This document shows positions 61,510 to 64,000 of a stretch of 64,000 nucleotides of DNA, one piece after another. Numbering within the stretch: position 1 is the stretch's first letter; every line of letters begins with the position of its first letter. Where the stretch lies: NCBI RefSeq assembly GCF_002959895.1, contig NZ_PPDD01000002.1, forward strand, positions 168,009 through 232,008, in the 5' to 3' direction. The translations under genes were made by a program, and so were the position numbers. The notes under the pieces are model-generated. The model saw nothing but the letters and a program-made list of their open reading frames with translations. It was not told where the DNA came from and made no database searches. This stretch comes from Veillonella infantium (GTDB lineage Bacteria > Bacillota > Negativicutes > Veillonellales > Veillonellaceae).

Positions 61510-63459
61510 ATGCTAATCTACTCATCTACAAAGAAATCATTCATCCAGGATTTCGAGCAAGGTATCTTGGTAAAAAAATTACATCAAACGTTAACAGAAA
61601 AATATCGTCGTGTTGGTGAATCTGAGATTCATTCATGGCAAACTTCTTTATCTTATATGGCTAATGTTATGCGTGATTTTGCCATACCAGACTTAGCTGG
61701 TGTTGCGATTGAGTATATTGTTCCAAATACTCAAAAACGGGTAGACTTTATTATTACAGGATTGGATCAGCAAAATAAAGAACATGTAGTCATTGTCGAA
61801 TTAAAACAATGGAGTGAAGCTTTCAAAATAACAGATAAAGATAATATTGTATCTACCTATCTTGGTGGTGGTATTCGTGAAACAACGCATCCCTCCTATC
61901 AAGCTTGGTCCTACTGTAGTCTCATTGAAAACTTTAATGAAGATGTGCAGAATCGACCTATTGAGCTTCATCCATGTGCCTTCTTACATAACTTTGATGA
62001 AAGTATTTCACCAGAATTGCGAGATCCTATTTATCATGGAATACTAGATATATCTCCAATGTTTACATTGGGACAAATGGATAGACTCCGTGATTTTATA
62101 AAAACGTATATTCCTAAGCCTGACACTACAAACATTATGGAATCAATAGAGCATGGTAAATTAAGACCATCTAAAGCTCTACAAGATTCTATATTAAGTA
62201 TGCTACAGGGTAATAAAGAGTTTGTACTTATCGATGATCAAAAAGTTGAGTTCGAACGAATTAAGAGTACTGCATTAGAGGCTATTAAGAATAATAAAAA
62301 GACCGTTTATATTGTTCGTGGTGGTCCAGGTACCGGTAAAAGTGTTGTGGCTATAAATTTATTGGCAGAATGTATTCATAGTGGTTACATGGCACAGTAT
62401 ATTACTTCAAATGCTGCTCCACGAAATGTATATAGTGCCATACTACAAAAAGGATTAAAAAAAACAGAGATTAAAGCACTATTTCAAAGTAGTAGTACAT
62501 TCCATACACGTTCTAAAAATGCACTTCAAATTGCAATTGTCGATGAAGCTCATCGACTACGTGAAAAATCTGGAATGTACCAAAATGAAGGTGAAGATCA
62601 AATCAAAGAAATTATTAATGCATCTCTATTTAGTGTCTTCTTTATTGATCGAAATCAGCGTGTTACCTTCAAAGATTCCGGTACTATCGATAAGATATTA
62701 AAGTTTAGCCATGAACATAAAGCACTTATCTATGAAGGAGCCTTAGAATCTCAATTCCGGTGTAATGGCTCTGACGGTTATTTAGCTTGGCTAGACAATG
62801 TTCTTCAAATTGCCGAAACTGCAAACTATGATGGTTTTGAAGGCGATTATGATTTTAGAATCTATGATAATCCTAATGAAATGTATGATGCTATAAAATC
62901 AAAAAATGAAATAAATAATAAATCTCGAATTCTAGCAGGATATTGTTGGAACTGGCCAAAAGAAGGTCGAACAACGACTCTCGTAAAAGACATTCAAATT
63001 CCAGAACATAATTTTGGAATCAGTTGGAACTTAGGAAATTCTACCACATATGCAATAGACCCAGACTCTATTAATGAAGCTGGATGTATTCATACTACTC
63101 AAGGCCTTGAATTTGAATATGTAGGTGTAATTATTGGTGATGATTTACGTTATGAAAACGGCAAACTCATTGTAGATATTAATAAACGCGCTAAAACTGA
63201 CCAGTCCATAAAAGGTATTAAGAAGCTTTTTAAAGAGAATTCTGAAGAAGCACAACGTATTGCTAATGAAATTGTCAAAAATACATATCGTACATTGATG
63301 ACGCGTGGGCAAAAAGGTTGTTATATCTATTGTACAAATAAAGAGTTAGCTAACTATTTTAAATTAGCCTATAGGCATCAATTAAGTTATACCTATAATA
63401 ATGCACAAATACTTTTAGAATCACAGCCTAAAGCTGCTGACAATAACAGTAGCAATTAA
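61510..63459 (+). CDS. DUF2075-type nuclease-helicase, probable defence protein
   Basis: 649 residues. The N-terminal 200 residues contain RVDFIITG and, 15 residues on, VVIVELKQW, a D...ExK pattern typical of PD-(D/E)XK nucleases. Then comes a superfamily 1-like ATPase: Walker A VRGGPGTGKSVVAINLL (about residue 275), Walker B IAIVDEAHRLRE (about 343), motif III-like FIDRNQRVTF, and HTTQGLEFEYVGVIIGDDL (about 530). Its C-terminus ends with YRTLMTRGQKGCYIY, motif VI. This is the DUF2075 (COG3410) layout. Divergent from the restriction-modification pair, so probably part of one defence island. Confidence 0.85.
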   Translation: MLIYSSTKKSFIQDFEQGILVKKLHQTLTEKYRRVGESEIHSWQTSLSYMANVMRDFAIPDLAGVAIEYIVPNTQKRVDFIITGLDQQNKEHVVIVELKQWSEAFKITDKDNIVSTYLGGGIRETTHPSYQAWSYCSLIENFNEDVQNRPIELHPCAFLHNFDESISPELRDPIYHGILDISPMFTLGQMDRLRDFIKTYIPKPDTTNIMESIEHGKLRPSKALQDSILSMLQGNKEFVLIDDQKVEFERIKSTALEAIKNNKKTVYIVRGGPGTGKSVVAINLLAECIHSGYMAQYITSNAAPRNVYSAILQKGLKKTEIKALFQSSSTFHTRSKNALQIAIVDEAHRLREKSGMYQNEGEDQIKEIINASLFSVFFIDRNQRVTFKDSGTIDKILKFSHEHKALIYEGALESQFRCNGSDGYLAWLDNVLQIAETANYDGFEGDYDFRIYDNPNEMYDAIKSKNEINNKSRILAGYCWNWPKEGRTTTLVKDIQIPEHNFGISWNLGNSTTYAIDPDSINEAGCIHTTQGLEFEYVGVIIGDDLRYENGKLIVDINKRAKTDQSIKGIKKLFKENSEEAQRIANEIVKNTYRTLMTRGQKGCYIYCTNKELANYFKLAYRHQLSYTYNNAQILLESQPKAADNNSSN

Positions 63460-63514
63460 TAATGGTTATGTCCTTGTAGTACATGTCACCCATAAAGGTA
63501 ACATATATAATCAG

Positions 63515-63588
63515 AACCACCCGTAAAACGGGTGGTTTGCTCACGGGCTATAAGCCCGTAGTACTAGGCCAGCGTCTAAAGGCGCTGG
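63515..63588. repeat. Right-end hairpins of an IS200/IS605 element
   Basis: Three GC-rich palindromes follow one another: AACCACCCGTAAAACGGGTGGTT (in pieces, 63515-63538), ACGGGCTATAAGCCCGT (63543-63559) and CCAGCGTCTAAAGGCGCTGG (63569-63588). A further CCCCTTAAAGGGG lies at 63632-63644. Such imperfect subterminal hairpins are recognised by IS200/IS605 transposases as single-stranded ends. Confidence 0.65.
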
Positions 63589-63651
63589 CTTTCACTACGT
63601 TCAAGCCGCATAGCCATTGACTCGTAACGTTCCCCTTAAAGGGGATATGTA

Positions 63652-64000
63652 TTACTTGCTACCCTTAAAAGGGTCCTCATATTCTTTTACACTAAGTTTA
63701 TCTTTCATTTGGTCATGTAACTCTTGCTCACGTATATATTTCTTTACTGTAGCCTCATTTAAACCTACTGTACTAACATAATAGCCCTCGGACCAAAAGT
63801 GTCTATTTCCAAATTTATACTTTAAGTTTGCGTGTTTATCGAACATCATTAGTGCACTTTTTCCTTTTAAGTATCCCATAAAAGATGATACTGAAATTTT
63901 AGGTGGGATTAATACTAGCATATGCACATGATCAGCCATAAGCTCCCCCTCTATAATCTTGACGCCCTTATATTCACATAAACGTCTCAATATTTCACGT
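63652..64000 (-). mobile_element. tnpA: IS200/IS605-family TnpA transposase (C-terminal part)
   Basis: The frame runs off the window end; about 115 residues are visible. It has the HUH metal motif in MADHVHMLVLIPP, the block SVSSFMGYLKGKSALMMFD, and the catalytic Tyr region HFWSEGYYVSTVGLNEATVK with KYIREQ, all typical of TnpA(Y1). The first 40 or so residues lie beyond base 64000. It moves as single-stranded DNA circles without terminal inverted repeats. No tnpB partner is in the window. Confidence 0.92.

Noticed and set aside
63515..63650. A tRNA or other structured RNA in the GC-rich hairpin cluster
   Set aside because: No cloverleaf or T-loop wording; position and form fit the right end of an IS200/IS605 element.

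Overview
The window looks like a chromosomal segment of a Veillonella-type bacterium (Negativicutes, diderm Firmicutes). This assignment is inference from gene content, with no database search. The content includes Firmicute-style genes (mraZ-rsmH-ftsL order, a SpoVB-like flippase, TxpA-like mini-toxins), a trimeric autotransporter adhesin that needs an outer membrane, an anaerobic (early cobalt insertion) cobalamin pathway, a superoxide reductase, and low G+C.

Layout. 1-7.4 kb (minus): division and cell-wall (dcw) operon mraZ-rsmH-ftsL-murE-murF-mraY-murD-murG. It has MraZ-type GTGG repeats in its promoter and no ftsI or ftsW at their usual places. 7.7-15.7 kb (minus): one 2,656-residue trimeric autotransporter made of an ESPR signal peptide, a poly-glutamine segment, a very long Asn-rich coiled-coil stalk, a YadA-type anchor and an unusual C-terminal tail. 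16-23.2 kb (minus): thioredoxin, a CoA-binding protein, GluQ-type tRNA-modifying enzyme, a PreP-like M16 protease, aspartokinase and superoxide reductase. 23.3-40.3 kb: cobalamin region with cobO, cbiA, cbiL, cbiK, a CbiK paralogue that has lost a catalytic His, two small membrane proteins, a divergent exported CbiK plus a BtuF/FecB-like lipoprotein, BtuD/BtuC-like importer genes, then cbiC-J-H-G-F-T-E-D. Together these cover nearly all corrin-ring steps. 40.3-53.3 kb: yajQ, a WG-repeat exported protein, an apparently leaderless rluA-type gene, fba, flippase, AEC transporter, PuuD-like hydrolase, APC permease, HAD phosphatase.

53.4-58.8 kb is an accessory, repeat-rich stretch. Genes of a small family of exported proteins (two intact here, one decayed remnant, and a further member at 46.6 kb) are interleaved with three copies of a ~400 bp element. 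Two copies encode an identical-style 25-residue TxpA/holin-like peptide together with an apparent convergent antisense RNA. The third has lost the toxin but keeps the antisense unit. I regard these as undescribed type I toxin-antitoxin cassettes and the most interesting system in the window.

58.9-63.5 kb is a probable defence island: a 5-methylcytosine methyltransferase with a Cys-rich putative restriction endonuclease, divergent from a DUF2075-type protein with an N-terminal PD-(D/E)XK-like motif and a superfamily 1 helicase core. The window ends inside an IS200/IS605-type transposase. I saw no tRNA, rRNA, CRISPR array or recognisable cobalamin or lysine riboswitch.
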